In this document: piece after piece, positions 1 to 7,786 of the stretch
Layout: each line of letters opens with the position of its first letter
Numbering within the stretch: position 1 is the first letter of the stretch
The notes under the pieces: model-generated
Told to the model about the DNA's origin: nothing
Databases searched by the model: none
What the model saw: only the letters and a program-made list of their open reading frames with translations
Assembly: GCA_017444825.1 (NCBI GenBank)
Contig: JAFSVU010000027.1
Location: forward strand, 1-64,000
Length of the DNA: 64,000 bases
Origin: Clostridia bacterium
GTDB lineage: Bacteria; Bacillota; Clostridia; UBA1212
Direction of reading: 5' to 3'
Program-made: the position numbers and the translations under genes

Positions 1-1
1 A

Positions 2-1327
2 AAGCTTTGTAAAACAGACGTCCGTTTTATGTGGCTTCTTCAAGATATGAAAGCGCAGAGCCATATGACAATTGATAACTTCATGAATGATTGTCTTTCT
101 GGCTCGATTGAGAGTATTCTCAGTGATATCAATGCATATATCTTTAATGCCGAAACTGTCGATTTGAATCACGTATATATAGATGGGACCAAAATCGTAG
201 CAAATGCAAATAAATATAGCTGGGTGTGGAAGAAAAGCAGTTTAAAGAACAGAGATAAAACTTTTGCAAAAGTTACATCTCTACTAAACTCAATCAATGA
301 AAGTCTTCTATGCTACACTGTTAAATTCGGCATCAGACAAGAATACACTATAGAGTATCTTGAAAAAATACGTACTGAGTATAAAGAACTGTTACATATC
401 GATACAGCTAAGTTTGTTAGAGGGTGTGGGAAGCGAAAATCAATTGAACAAAAGCAATATGAAGAACTGATTGAGCTGACCGAGAAACTCAAAAAGTATG
501 CAAATCATATAAAGATCTGCGGAGAAAACCGTAATAGTTATTCTAAAACCGATAATGATGCTACATTTATGCGGATGAAAAGAGACTACATGGGTAACGA
601 CCAATTGCTACCCGGGTACAATGTTCAGCTTGCTATCTGCGATGAATACATTGCTGCATATGACATACAACAGTTTGCCTCAGACATGGACTGCTTTCAA
701 CCTTTGATGAATAAGTTCAATACTACTTACGGGTTCTATCCTGAGTACCCGGTTGCCGACGCCGGATACGGCAGCTTTGACAATTACCTGTTTTGCGAGG
801 AGCATAACATGAAAAAATATATGAAGTTTACTCTGTTTGCCAAAGAAACCGAAAATCAACAATTTCACAACGATCCGTTTCGTGCAGTAAACTTTCCAAT
901 CAACGGTACAGGAAATCCGGTCTGTCCTAACAACAAAGAGTTTCATTTTTTGAAGAACCAGCCAATAAAGTGGAATCATTATGGCAGATCTGAAGAATTA
1001 TGGATGTGCGAAGATTGCTCAAATTGTTCTCATTCGGAAGTCTGCAAAAAAGCGGATGGGAATAGAATCATACGGCTTAATAGGGAACTGAGCGGATTCC
1101 ATAAAGAAGTGATAAACAACCTTGAAAGTGTCCATGGGGCGTTACTGAGGATGAACAGGAGTATACAGGCGGAAGGTGCCTTTGGAACAATCAAGTGGAA
1201 TAGATCGTATATGCGAGCAAGGAGACGTGGATTAAAACAGCTAAATTTGGAGATTGGCATGATTTCTTGTGGTTTTAATCTCCACAAATACCACTTAAAG
1301 AAAATGAACAGTGCAATTGTAGCTTAG
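2..1327 (+). CDS. IS1182-type transposase, 5'-truncated by window edge
   Basis: DDE transposase of an insertion sequence. The frame is open from base 2 (reading KLCKTDVRFMWLL before the first ATG at 29), so the true start lies outside the window. Candidate catalytic acids are visible: Asp in YIDGTKI, Asp in VADAGYGS, and Glu in IQAEGAFGTIKW near the C-terminus. A cysteine cluster (CEDCSNCSHSEVC) precedes the last acid, as in IS1182/DUF772-type transposases. The visible reading frame is uninterrupted and ends with TAG, so this may be an intact element. The left inverted repeat is not in the window, so element boundaries cannot be fixed. The AT-rich, ATA/AAA-rich codon use differs from the GC-richer neighbours, which fits transferred DNA. 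Confidence 0.88.
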   Translation, partial: KLCKTDVRFMWLLQDMKAQSHMTIDNFMNDCLSGSIESILSDINAYIFNAETVDLNHVYIDGTKIVANANKYSWVWKKSSLKNRDKTFAKVTSLLNSINESLLCYTVKFGIRQEYTIEYLEKIRTEYKELLHIDTAKFVRGCGKRKSIEQKQYEELIELTEKLKKYANHIKICGENRNSYSKTDNDATFMRMKRDYMGNDQLLPGYNVQLAICDEYIAAYDIQQFASDMDCFQPLMNKFNTTYGFYPEYPVADAGYGSFDNYLFCEEHNMKKYMKFTLFAKETENQQFHNDPFRAVNFPINGTGNPVCPNNKEFHFLKNQPIKWNHYGRSEELWMCEDCSNCSHSEVCKKADGNRIIRLNRELSGFHKEVINNLESVHGALLRMNRSIQAEGAFGTIKWNRSYMRARRRGLKQLNLEIGMISCGFNLHKYHLKKMNSAIVA

Positions 1328-1459
1328 ATTTCCTGAAAGGACAGAACAAAAACACAGAAACCCACAACTCGGTGTGTTGGTGGGTGCATGGTCATGCCCT
1401 AAAATTAGGTAATATTAATAATTTTCAGCTAAAATCAAACTTAACACAAAAGGAAAAAG

Positions 1460-1506
1460 AAAAAGCCAGTTGCTTCTCTAATTTAAAGTTGCAAACTGGC
1501 TTTTTT
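1460..1506 (+). terminator. Terminator-like hairpin at IS right end
   Basis: The arms AAAAAGCCAGTTGC (1460-1473) and GCAAACTGGCTTTTTT (1491-1506) pair with a single bulged A and end in a T run. The hairpin lies 130 bp after the transposase stop and could end its transcript or mark the right end of the element. A second T-rich stretch follows at about 1515-1521. Confidence 0.65.
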
Positions 1507-1565
1507 ACTGGGCTTTTTTTACAGCCCCTCTTCTTTTAACTGTGCCGTGCCCGGCACACCTAAAG

Positions 1566-1600
1566 AAAAACTGGACGACATATTCTGCCGTCCAGTTTTT
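1566..1600 (-). terminator. Terminator of tRNA-Thr (bidirectional hairpin)
   Basis: The perfect arms AAAAACTGGACG (1566-1577) and CGTCCAGTTTTT (1589-1600) flank an 11-nt loop. Read on the minus strand the hairpin begins 3 nt after the tRNA CCA end and finishes in a T run. The symmetric A and T runs mean it could stop transcription from either side, insulating the tRNA from the insertion sequence. Confidence 0.7.
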
Positions 1601-1602
1601 CT

Positions 1603-1677
1603 TGGAGCCAATGGTGGGAATCGGACCCACGACCTATTCATTACGAGTGAATTGCTCTACCCCTGAGCCACATTGGC
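1603..1677 (-). tRNA. tRNA-Thr (anticodon CGT)
   Basis: The minus strand folds as a complete cloverleaf: acceptor GCCAATG/CATTGGC, D arm GCTC/GAGC, anticodon stem ATTCA/TGAAT with loop CTCGTAA (anticodon CGT at 1643-1645), and T arm GTGGG/CCCAC with TTCGATT. The discriminator is T and the 3' CCA is encoded (1603-1605). It reads ACG threonine codons. It has its own promoter upstream and a hairpin terminator directly after the CCA. Confidence 0.95.
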
Positions 1678-1729
1678 GGAAGCAAGTCTCGAGAAGGCAA
1701 TAAAAGCAGCTTCCCGCGACCGCGAAGGG

Positions 1730-1758
1730 ATTGTATCATAACAAGAGGGTTAAATCAA
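1730..1758 (-). promoter_or_regulatory. Promoter of tRNA-Thr
   Basis: On the minus strand, TTGATT (-35, 1753-1758), a 17-bp spacer and TACAAT (-10, 1730-1735) form a good sigma-70/SigA-type promoter about 50 bp before the tRNA. Confidence 0.7.
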
Positions 1759-1832
1759 CCGTTTTTTGAGAGAAAACCGCCGGAAACCGCAGGAAAACCG
1801 TCAGCGGACCGTTACTGAAAACCGCCTTACTG

Positions 1833-2786
1833 TTACAGTGACTCCCCGGAGGAGAGGGCTCTGGCTGTCTCCGATGCCTTGGCGTAAAGCTCCTTCAGCT
1901 CTTCCGTGTACCTTTCACTGTCGTGATAAAATGAACCTCCGTGGCCTGCCTTGTCGACGATGAGCAGTTTTTTCCAGGGCGATGCGCACGCCTCGTAGTT
2001 TCTCAGCGTGAAGGATGACGGCACGAAGGTGTCGCCGGCGCCGTGGACGAAGAGGGCGGGGACGCTGAGCTTTTTTGCGAATTCTTCGGTGGAATATGCA
2101 TTCACGTCGAAATCCGCCTTTTTCTTTGTGACCTCGAACCCTGTTTCAAGAAACTTCTCCGGCGCGCGCTTTCCCTTGTAAACCGCCAGGTGCCTGAATT
2201 CCTCGGCGGGGGATGTAAATCCGCAGTCGGCAATGATGCCGCACAGGCATCCTTTAACAGAGGGCAGTCCGGAGGTGATCAAGGCTGTCGATGCGCCCAT
2301 GGATATGCCGTAGAGGATCACCTTGGTTTCGGGGTCGCGGGAGAGGAGCAGTTTGATCCATTCCTCCACGTCGTAGCGCTCCTTGGCGCCGAAGGTTATG
2401 TATTTCCCCTCGCTTTTTCTGTGGGCCCGCTGGTCTATCATAAGAATGTTTGCCCCCAGCGCCTTTAAAGCGTCAAACTGGAGTATGAAATTTCTGGCGC
2501 AGCCGCCTTTGTAGCCGTGAAGAAGCACGAAGGTGATATGACTGCAGGCAGCGGAAGCATAATAACGGCCATAGAGAGACAGCCCGTCGAATGACTTAAC
2601 TGTAAGCTCCTCCGATAATGCGGCGTCGAGAGTCTCCTCCGCGTGGAGAAAAGTCTCGGCCAGGGCATGTCTTCCGGTCTTCTCGAGATTCTCGATGAAT
2701 TTCCTGTTATGCTTTTTGACGCTTCCCGGGGACTGCCTTTTGAAAAGCTGATCCACCATGACCGAAGTGATCACCTTATATATCAT
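1833..2786 (-). CDS. Alpha/beta hydrolase (317 aa)
   Basis: Predicted serine hydrolase of the alpha/beta fold. The nucleophile elbow GISMGA places Ser162. Asp252 (HGAGDTFVP) and His282 (KAGHGG) complete the likely catalytic triad, and the oxyanion region is LLHGYKGG near residue 90. The first 50 residues may act as a membrane-associated or amphipathic helix but show no clear signal peptide. This looks like the BAAT/acyl-CoA-thioesterase or dienelactone-hydrolase-like group of peptidases and esterases; the substrate cannot be told. It follows the DUF5722-type gene by 33 bp on the same strand, so the two are probably co-transcribed, suggesting a role in handling acylated sugars (inference). Confidence 0.8.
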   Translation of the reverse strand: MIYKVITSVMVDQLFKRQSPGSVKKHNRKFIENLEKTGRHALAETFLHAEETLDAALSEELTVKSFDGLSLYGRYYASAACSHITFVLLHGYKGGCARNFILQFDALKALGANILMIDQRAHRKSEGKYITFGAKERYDVEEWIKLLLSRDPETKVILYGISMGASTALITSGLPSVKGCLCGIIADCGFTSPAEEFRHLAVYKGKRAPEKFLETGFEVTKKKADFDVNAYSTEEFAKKLSVPALFVHGAGDTFVPSSFTLRNYEACASPWKKLLIVDKAGHGGSFYHDSERYTEELKELYAKASETARALSSGESL

Positions 2787-2819
2787 CTTGCAACTTCTTT
2801 CGTGAATGAGTTTGGTTTG

Positions 2820-4262
2820 TCAGAATCTCTGCCACACAAAATGTCCCGTATCGTCCACTGTGTCGATGGCCTTCATCAGGTAGTAGATCGGCTTCGGACC
2901 GTCGATCTCGTTGGAATCCTGTTTCCTGCGCCACACGCCAAGGTTCAACCCGAATTCCTCCTTGTTGTCCCTGTGGGCGTGGAGAATGAAGGAGTCGATC
3001 TCCGGGATCTCCATGACCTTGCGGTATGCTCTGCCGTAAGCGGTGGCCTGAAGGATCTCTGACTCCGGCGTCCACTTGGAGTTGAAGCCCTGCTCCGAGA
3101 GTATGATGCGGCGGCGTTTTCCCTCGAAAAGGTTTTCATCCTTGTAAATAAAGCGGGCCAGGACCTCCAGATTCTTAAACGTGATGCGCATGGTGTCATC
3201 GTCATCCGTGGCTGTGGTGTCGTTCCAGAAATCCGGCATGGAAAGATCCTGGGGGTAGGGGTGGTGAGCGATATTGTAGTAAAAGTCGCCTTCCGCCTTT
3301 GCAAGCTTTCTGATCTCGGTGAGGAGCTCAAGGGCGCCGTAAAAACGTGTGGGCTTCGACGGATCCATGGGTTTTCCCCAGAAATGGTCAAGGGACGCAT
3401 ATATCCTGATGGCGGAGGAAACGCTTGAAGCTGTGATCCAGGCCATCCTCATGGCGGCGGTGTAGTGTTTCGCGAACTCGGAGCACGTCTTTTCGCCCGC
3501 ATTCCCCCAGATCCACTGGGACTGGACTTCATTGGATATGATCATGCCGTAGATCCTGCCGACTTTTGAGGCCGGGTCTCCGTACCTTCTCGCAAGGTAA
3601 GTCACAAATGCCTGATACCATCTGATGCCCTCGTCGGTGACCACGTTGAACGCAGAGAGGGTGCCTTCGTCATTGTAGTCGGGGTGGAGAAGGATGGGCT
3701 TCATCTCCTCGGGGACGTACTGGCGCCAATGCTTCCCGCACAGAAGGATCAGATTGACCAGTATCCCACGCTTCGTGAACTCGCTGAACCTCTCGTCATA
3801 GTACCCGATCTCGTCCATGTCGATGTAATATGTGTGCCCGTCAAACTCGAAGGGCTCCGTGTTTTCCGAAGGCGTTTTCTTCATCACGTCGGTGATGGCC
3901 ACGTTGATGGCCGTATGCTTCACGCCAAGGATCTCCGCATCCACAGGATCGCTTATCTGAAGACCCTTCTTGGAGAGTCCCTCAGGGTAGCCGTAGTCGA
4001 ATTCAGGCTCCACGTATGACGCGTAAACAGCGCCGCCAAGCTCTGTCTCATACCTTAAAAAAGCGCCGTCCCGCCCTGTGGCAAACCTGCCAAGAGAGAA
4101 CCTGTCGCCCTTTACCTCGATATCAAACCGCCCGAGAAGCAGTCTTTCACCAACTGCAGGAGAATAAGCGGACACGCCAATGCTTCCCTCATACACGCCG
4201 CTCAGCGTGATAACGATACTGTCCTTCATAGCGTCAATACGTTTTACAGTTACCTGACTCAT
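2820..4262 (-). CDS. DUF5722-type glycoside hydrolase-like protein (480 aa)
   Basis: Long protein with a beta-rich N-terminal region (about 1-110) followed by a TIM-barrel-like domain. An Asn-Glu pair in ISNEVQSQW (about residue 245) and a second Glu in ILSEQGF (about 390) are placed like the acid/base and nucleophile of clan GH-A glycosidases. The overall pattern matches the DUF5722 family (recalled, not searched). No signal peptide is seen, so it is probably cytoplasmic. An upstream in-frame ATG exists at 4286, but a GGAGG sits 7 nt before the ATG at 4262, which decides the start. It is transcribed divergently from the GH43-like lipoprotein, suggesting a shared carbohydrate role. Confidence 0.75.
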   Translation of the reverse strand: MSQVTVKRIDAMKDSIVITLSGVYEGSIGVSAYSPAVGERLLLGRFDIEVKGDRFSLGRFATGRDGAFLRYETELGGAVYASYVEPEFDYGYPEGLSKKGLQISDPVDAEILGVKHTAINVAITDVMKKTPSENTEPFEFDGHTYYIDMDEIGYYDERFSEFTKRGILVNLILLCGKHWRQYVPEEMKPILLHPDYNDEGTLSAFNVVTDEGIRWYQAFVTYLARRYGDPASKVGRIYGMIISNEVQSQWIWGNAGEKTCSEFAKHYTAAMRMAWITASSVSSAIRIYASLDHFWGKPMDPSKPTRFYGALELLTEIRKLAKAEGDFYYNIAHHPYPQDLSMPDFWNDTTATDDDDTMRITFKNLEVLARFIYKDENLFEGKRRRIILSEQGFNSKWTPESEILQATAYGRAYRKVMEIPEIDSFILHAHRDNKEEFGLNLGVWRRKQDSNEIDGPKPIYYLMKAIDTVDDTGHFVWQRF

Positions 4263-4307
4263 GATCAACCTCCGTGCCGAAAACAACGGCTTTTACGTAA
4301 TGTGGTA

Positions 4308-4353
4308 ATTATACAAAATCGGAAGAGACTTCTCCACCAAAATATTGTATAAT
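4308..4353. promoter_or_regulatory. Divergent -10 elements between glycosidase genes
   Basis: Two perfect TATAAT hexamers face opposite ways in this intergenic stretch: minus strand at 4308-4313 for the DUF5722 gene, and plus strand at 4348-4353 for the GH43-like gene. Neither has a good -35 at 16-18 bp, which would suit promoters needing an activator (inference). Confidence 0.45.
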
Positions 4354-4394
4354 ACTTACGAATTTTTAAGCGCTCTTAAAGGAGAGGATAAATA

Positions 4395-5546
4395 ATGAAA
4401 AAACGCAGCGCCGTTGTGAAAAAGGTCACTGCTATTCTTCTTGCGGGACTGGCACTTCTCTTTGCCTCATGTGCGGTCACGAGGCCCGTAAGGACCGATG
4501 ATCATGAAACGGAGGCGGAGTCTCCCGCGGCGGTAACGGAGTCTCCGGCGGAGGAGGGTCTGATGGAAGGACAGTTCAGAAATCCCATAAGCTACGACAG
4601 CAAGCCTGACCCGTGCATAGTATACCATGACGGTTATTACTACGCATTGGCGACGGAAGTGACCAGGGTGAGGCTCTATAGAAGCAGCACTCTGTCAGGT
4701 GTCTTTTACGGTGAATATAAGGACCTTATCAGCACGGGCGACGACATTGGTTCGGGTAAAACTCTCGGATGGAATGCCTGGGCCCCGGAGCTTCACTTTC
4801 TTGAGACCACCGGAAGATGGTACGTGTACTTCTGCGCCTGCACGGACGGCTTTGAATTTGGCTCCATGAGGATGCTGTGCCTTGAGTCGGAAACCGGCGA
4901 TCCATTCTCGAATTACACCTTCAAGGGGGCCGTTGACGAATCTCTCCAGGGCATAGATATGACGGTATTTTACGAAAAAGAAAGCGGTGAGCTCTACGCC
5001 TGCTACTCCCAGTTTTCGGATTACGGACAGATACTGAGACTTTCGCGGATGGAGAATCCCTGGACGCTGGACGTGAAGGCCAGAATGAGGATATCGGTAC
5101 CTACGCTCGAGTGGGAGACAAGGGGCACCGACGACGCCAATGACGGCCGTGTAAACGAGGGACCCGTGTTTATCGAGAACAAAGGAGAGCTTTACATAAT
5201 CTATTCCGCCAGCGGCTGCTGGAGCGAGTACTACTGTCTCGGCGCGCTTCACTACAAAGGAGAAGACAGGACCAAGTCGAACATTTTAAACCCCAAAAAC
5301 TGGGAAAAGCTTGAAAAGCCCATATTTGAATCCGGCAACGGCGTCTACGGTGTGGGGCATTGCAGCTTTTTCACATCCCCGGACGGCAATGAGACCTGGA
5401 TATCATACCACGGCATGGCTACGCCCGATGCGGGAGTGGAGGGGAGATATGCATACGTCCAGAAGATCGGTTTTGACGAAAACGGGCTTCCCGTCATAGG
5501 TGAACCGGTCTCGAGAGATACGGTGCTGGATGAGCCATCCCGTTAG
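4395..5546 (+). CDS. GH43-like secreted lipoprotein (383 aa)
   Basis: Predicted surface-exposed glycosidase. The N-terminus has a type II signal peptide with lipobox LFASC (lipidated Cys26), then a Glu/Ser/Pro-rich tether to about residue 58. The rest resembles the five-bladed beta-propeller of GH43: Asp72 in DPCIVYHDG (general base), the WAPELHF motif near 130, Asp188 in GIDMTVF (pKa modulator) and Glu255 in NEGPVF (general acid). Known GH43 members act on arabinan, xylan or related plant side chains; the precise substrate is unknown. A GGAGAGGA ribosome-binding site lies upstream. The stop is a TAG TAA tandem. Confidence 0.85.
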   Translation: MKKRSAVVKKVTAILLAGLALLFASCAVTRPVRTDDHETEAESPAAVTESPAEEGLMEGQFRNPISYDSKPDPCIVYHDGYYYALATEVTRVRLYRSSTLSGVFYGEYKDLISTGDDIGSGKTLGWNAWAPELHFLETTGRWYVYFCACTDGFEFGSMRMLCLESETGDPFSNYTFKGAVDESLQGIDMTVFYEKESGELYACYSQFSDYGQILRLSRMENPWTLDVKARMRISVPTLEWETRGTDDANDGRVNEGPVFIENKGELYIIYSASGCWSEYYCLGALHYKGEDRTKSNILNPKNWEKLEKPIFESGNGVYGVGHCSFFTSPDGNETWISYHGMATPDAGVEGRYAYVQKIGFDENGLPVIGEPVSRDTVLDEPSR

Positions 5547-5556
5547 TAAAAACCGA

Positions 5557-5585
5557 TTGACATTAAAGCGGTGTAATGCTAACAT
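5557..5585 (+). promoter_or_regulatory. Promoter of asd-dapA
   Basis: TTGACA (5557-5562), a 17-bp spacer and TAACAT (5580-5585). Transcription would start near 5592, giving an untranslated leader of about 110 nt before asd. I see no recognisable lysine riboswitch in it; it is too short for one. Confidence 0.7.
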
Positions 5586-5702
5586 AAACAGTTGGCTGCG
5601 CTTTTAGGAAAGGCTTTTCCCGGAGCGTTAAGCTGTATAAAATTGCGGCAGAAGCTGACTTTTATAATTGGTTTCGCGCTCTCCGAAAAGAGGTGCTTGG
5701 TA

Positions 5703-6779
5703 ATGAAAAAATACAATGTTGGCGTTATAGGTGCGACCGGAATGGTGGGGCAGAGATTTCTGGCTCTTCTTCAGGATCACCCCTGGTTTGATGTTAAGGT
5801 TCTCGCGGCCAGCGGAAGATCCGCCGGAAAGACCTACGGCGAAGCGGTTGAAGGAAGATGGAGGATATCCGTCCCGATGCCGGAGAAATTCAGAAACGTA
5901 GTTCTGAAGGACGCCACAGCCGATATAGATGAGATTGCGGGTTCGGTAGATTTTGTGTTCTGCGCAGTCGATATGAAGAAAGACGAGATAAGGGCTCTTG
6001 AAGAGGCTTACGCGAAACGTGAATGCCCTGTTATATCAAACAACAGCGCTAACAGATTGGTACCCGACGTGCCGATGATCGTTCCCGAGATCAATCCCGA
6101 GCATGCGGAGATAATTCCCTTCCAGAGAAAACGTCTTGGAACAAAAAGAGGTTTTATTGCGGTTAAATCAAACTGCTCGCTTCAGACTTACGTGCCGGCT
6201 CTCCAGCCTCTGCGCAAGTTCGGAATAGATAAAGTGCTGGTCTGCACATACCAGGCTATCTCGGGCGCGGGAAAGACTTTCGAATCCTGGCCGGAGATGA
6301 TCGATAACGTGATCCCTTACATTGGCGGTGAAGAGGAAAAATCCGAGGTTGAGCCGCTTAAGCTCTTCGGCAGGATCGAGAACGGCGTCATAGTTCCCGA
6401 TAACAGTATGTCCTTTACAGCACAGTGCATCAGGGTCCCCGTCACAGATGGACACATGGGAGCGGTTTTCGTGTCGTTCAAACAAAAACCGACTATTGAC
6501 GAAATCATTGATTTGTGGGACAATTATTCTAACGAAGCTACAGGTCTCGGACTCCCCTCGTCACCGGAGAAATTCCTCAGGTATTTCAGAGAGGATAACA
6601 GACCGCAGACCAGACTTGACAGAGACAATGACGGCGGAATGAGCGTCTCTCTCGGAAGACTGAGACCCGACACCCAGTACGATTACAAATTCGTCGGAAT
6701 GGCCCACAATACTTTGAGAGGTGCCGCGGGCGGTGCGGTGCTGATGGCGGAATATCTCTGCGCAAAAGGATGGATCTGA
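5703..6779 (+). CDS. asd: Aspartate-semialdehyde dehydrogenase
   Basis: Reduces aspartyl phosphate to aspartate semialdehyde, the branch point to lysine/diaminopimelate, threonine and methionine. The N-terminal NADP-binding motif is GATGMVGQRF. SNNSANR and the active-site cysteine in KSNCSLQTYVPAL (about residue 158) are clear. This is the shorter archaeal/fungal-type branch of the family, 358 aa. The frame is open for 37 codons further upstream, but AGAGG before the ATG at 5703 and the promoter at 5557-5585 put the start here. It is followed after 34 bp by dapA and is very likely co-transcribed with it. Confidence 0.95.
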   Translation: MKKYNVGVIGATGMVGQRFLALLQDHPWFDVKVLAASGRSAGKTYGEAVEGRWRISVPMPEKFRNVVLKDATADIDEIAGSVDFVFCAVDMKKDEIRALEEAYAKRECPVISNNSANRLVPDVPMIVPEINPEHAEIIPFQRKRLGTKRGFIAVKSNCSLQTYVPALQPLRKFGIDKVLVCTYQAISGAGKTFESWPEMIDNVIPYIGGEEEKSEVEPLKLFGRIENGVIVPDNSMSFTAQCIRVPVTDGHMGAVFVSFKQKPTIDEIIDLWDNYSNEATGLGLPSSPEKFLRYFREDNRPQTRLDRDNDGGMSVSLGRLRPDTQYDYKFVGMAHNTLRGAAGGAVLMAEYLCAKGWI

Positions 6780-6813
6780 TACATAAGATAAGTTTGTTGG
6801 AAGGTGGACAATT

Positions 6814-7704
6814 ATGAAGAAAGTGTTATTTGAAGGAGCCGGTGTTGCCCTCGTTACTCCTTTCAGAGGAGAATTTGCCGAGCAGGTTGATTATGATAAG
6901 CTCGATGAACTGATCGAATTTCAAATTAAAAACAGGGTGGACTGCATCGTTATATGCGCCACCACAGGTGAAGCGGCGACCATGCCCGACGAGGAGCATC
7001 TCGCGGTTGCGGAACATACGGTCAAAACCGTTCACGGAAGGGTGCCGGTCATCGTCGGCACGGGAAGCAACGACACCGTGCACGCCATAAAACTCAGCAG
7101 AAGAGCCGAGAAGATGGGTGCAGACGCCATATTGACGGTTACCCCGTACTACAACAAGACCACACAGGAAGGTCTTTACAGACATTTTTCGGCCATTGCC
7201 GAGAGCATCGACATACCGGTGCTGCTCTACAACGTGCCGAGCCGTACAAACCTAAACATCGACCCGAAGACCTATGAGCGCCTCTGCAGGATCCCGAACA
7301 TCAACGGGATGAAAGAGTGCAACATGGGCCAGCTTCTTGAGATCAAGAGGCGCTGCGGCGATGAGCTTAACATTTACACCGGAGACGACGATCAGGTATT
7401 CTATACCACAGTCTGCGGCGGCCATGGTGTTATTTCGGTCCTCGCAAACTTCGACCCGGGCTATGTTCACGACATGGTCATGGCTATCAAGAACGGCGAG
7501 ATCGAAAAAGGACTCAATATGCAGATAGGCTGCATAGAACTTATAAGGGCGCTCTTCTGCGAAGTCAACCCGATGCCTGTAAAAGAGGCTATGAACCTTG
7601 TGGGCATGAACATTGGCAAGTGCAGAATGCCTCTTTGCGACGTTTCAGATGAGCACAGAGGACTCATCAGGGAAGCGCTTGTGAAATTTGGCGCCATCAA
7701 ATAA
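6814..7704 (+). CDS. dapA: 4-hydroxy-tetrahydrodipicolinate synthase
   Basis: Condenses pyruvate with aspartate semialdehyde, the product of the upstream asd, in the first committed step to lysine and diaminopimelate for peptidoglycan. The family signatures are all present: GVALVTPF at the N-terminus, CATTGEAATM (pyruvate-binding Thr-Thr), TVTPYYNK (catalytic Tyr), NVPSRTN (Arg) and the Schiff-base lysine in GMKECN. Length 296 aa is typical. It has an AAGGTGG ribosome-binding site. A hairpin terminator follows the stop codon. Confidence 0.96.
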   Translation: MKKVLFEGAGVALVTPFRGEFAEQVDYDKLDELIEFQIKNRVDCIVICATTGEAATMPDEEHLAVAEHTVKTVHGRVPVIVGTGSNDTVHAIKLSRRAEKMGADAILTVTPYYNKTTQEGLYRHFSAIAESIDIPVLLYNVPSRTNLNIDPKTYERLCRIPNINGMKECNMGQLLEIKRRCGDELNIYTGDDDQVFYTTVCGGHGVISVLANFDPGYVHDMVMAIKNGEIEKGLNMQIGCIELIRALFCEVNPMPVKEAMNLVGMNIGKCRMPLCDVSDEHRGLIREALVKFGAIK

Positions 7705-7715
7705 TTCTCCTTGAA

Positions 7716-7760
7716 AAACACCCTTCGACTGCCCTTGAAAAGCTGCCGGAGGGTTTTTTA
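7716..7760 (+). terminator. Terminator after dapA
   Basis: ACCCTTCG (from about 7720) pairs imperfectly with CGGAGGGT, which ends at about 7754, and is followed by a T6 run, 12 bp after the dapA stop. Confidence 0.7.
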
Positions 7761-7786
7761 TAACAAAAACAGTTGCGGAGGACTTT

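Noticed and set aside
5592-5702. Lysine riboswitch or an N-terminal extension upstream of asd
   Set aside because: The leader is about 110 nt and lacks lysine riboswitch features; the open frame upstream of 5703 has no ribosome-binding site and starts at the predicted transcription start.
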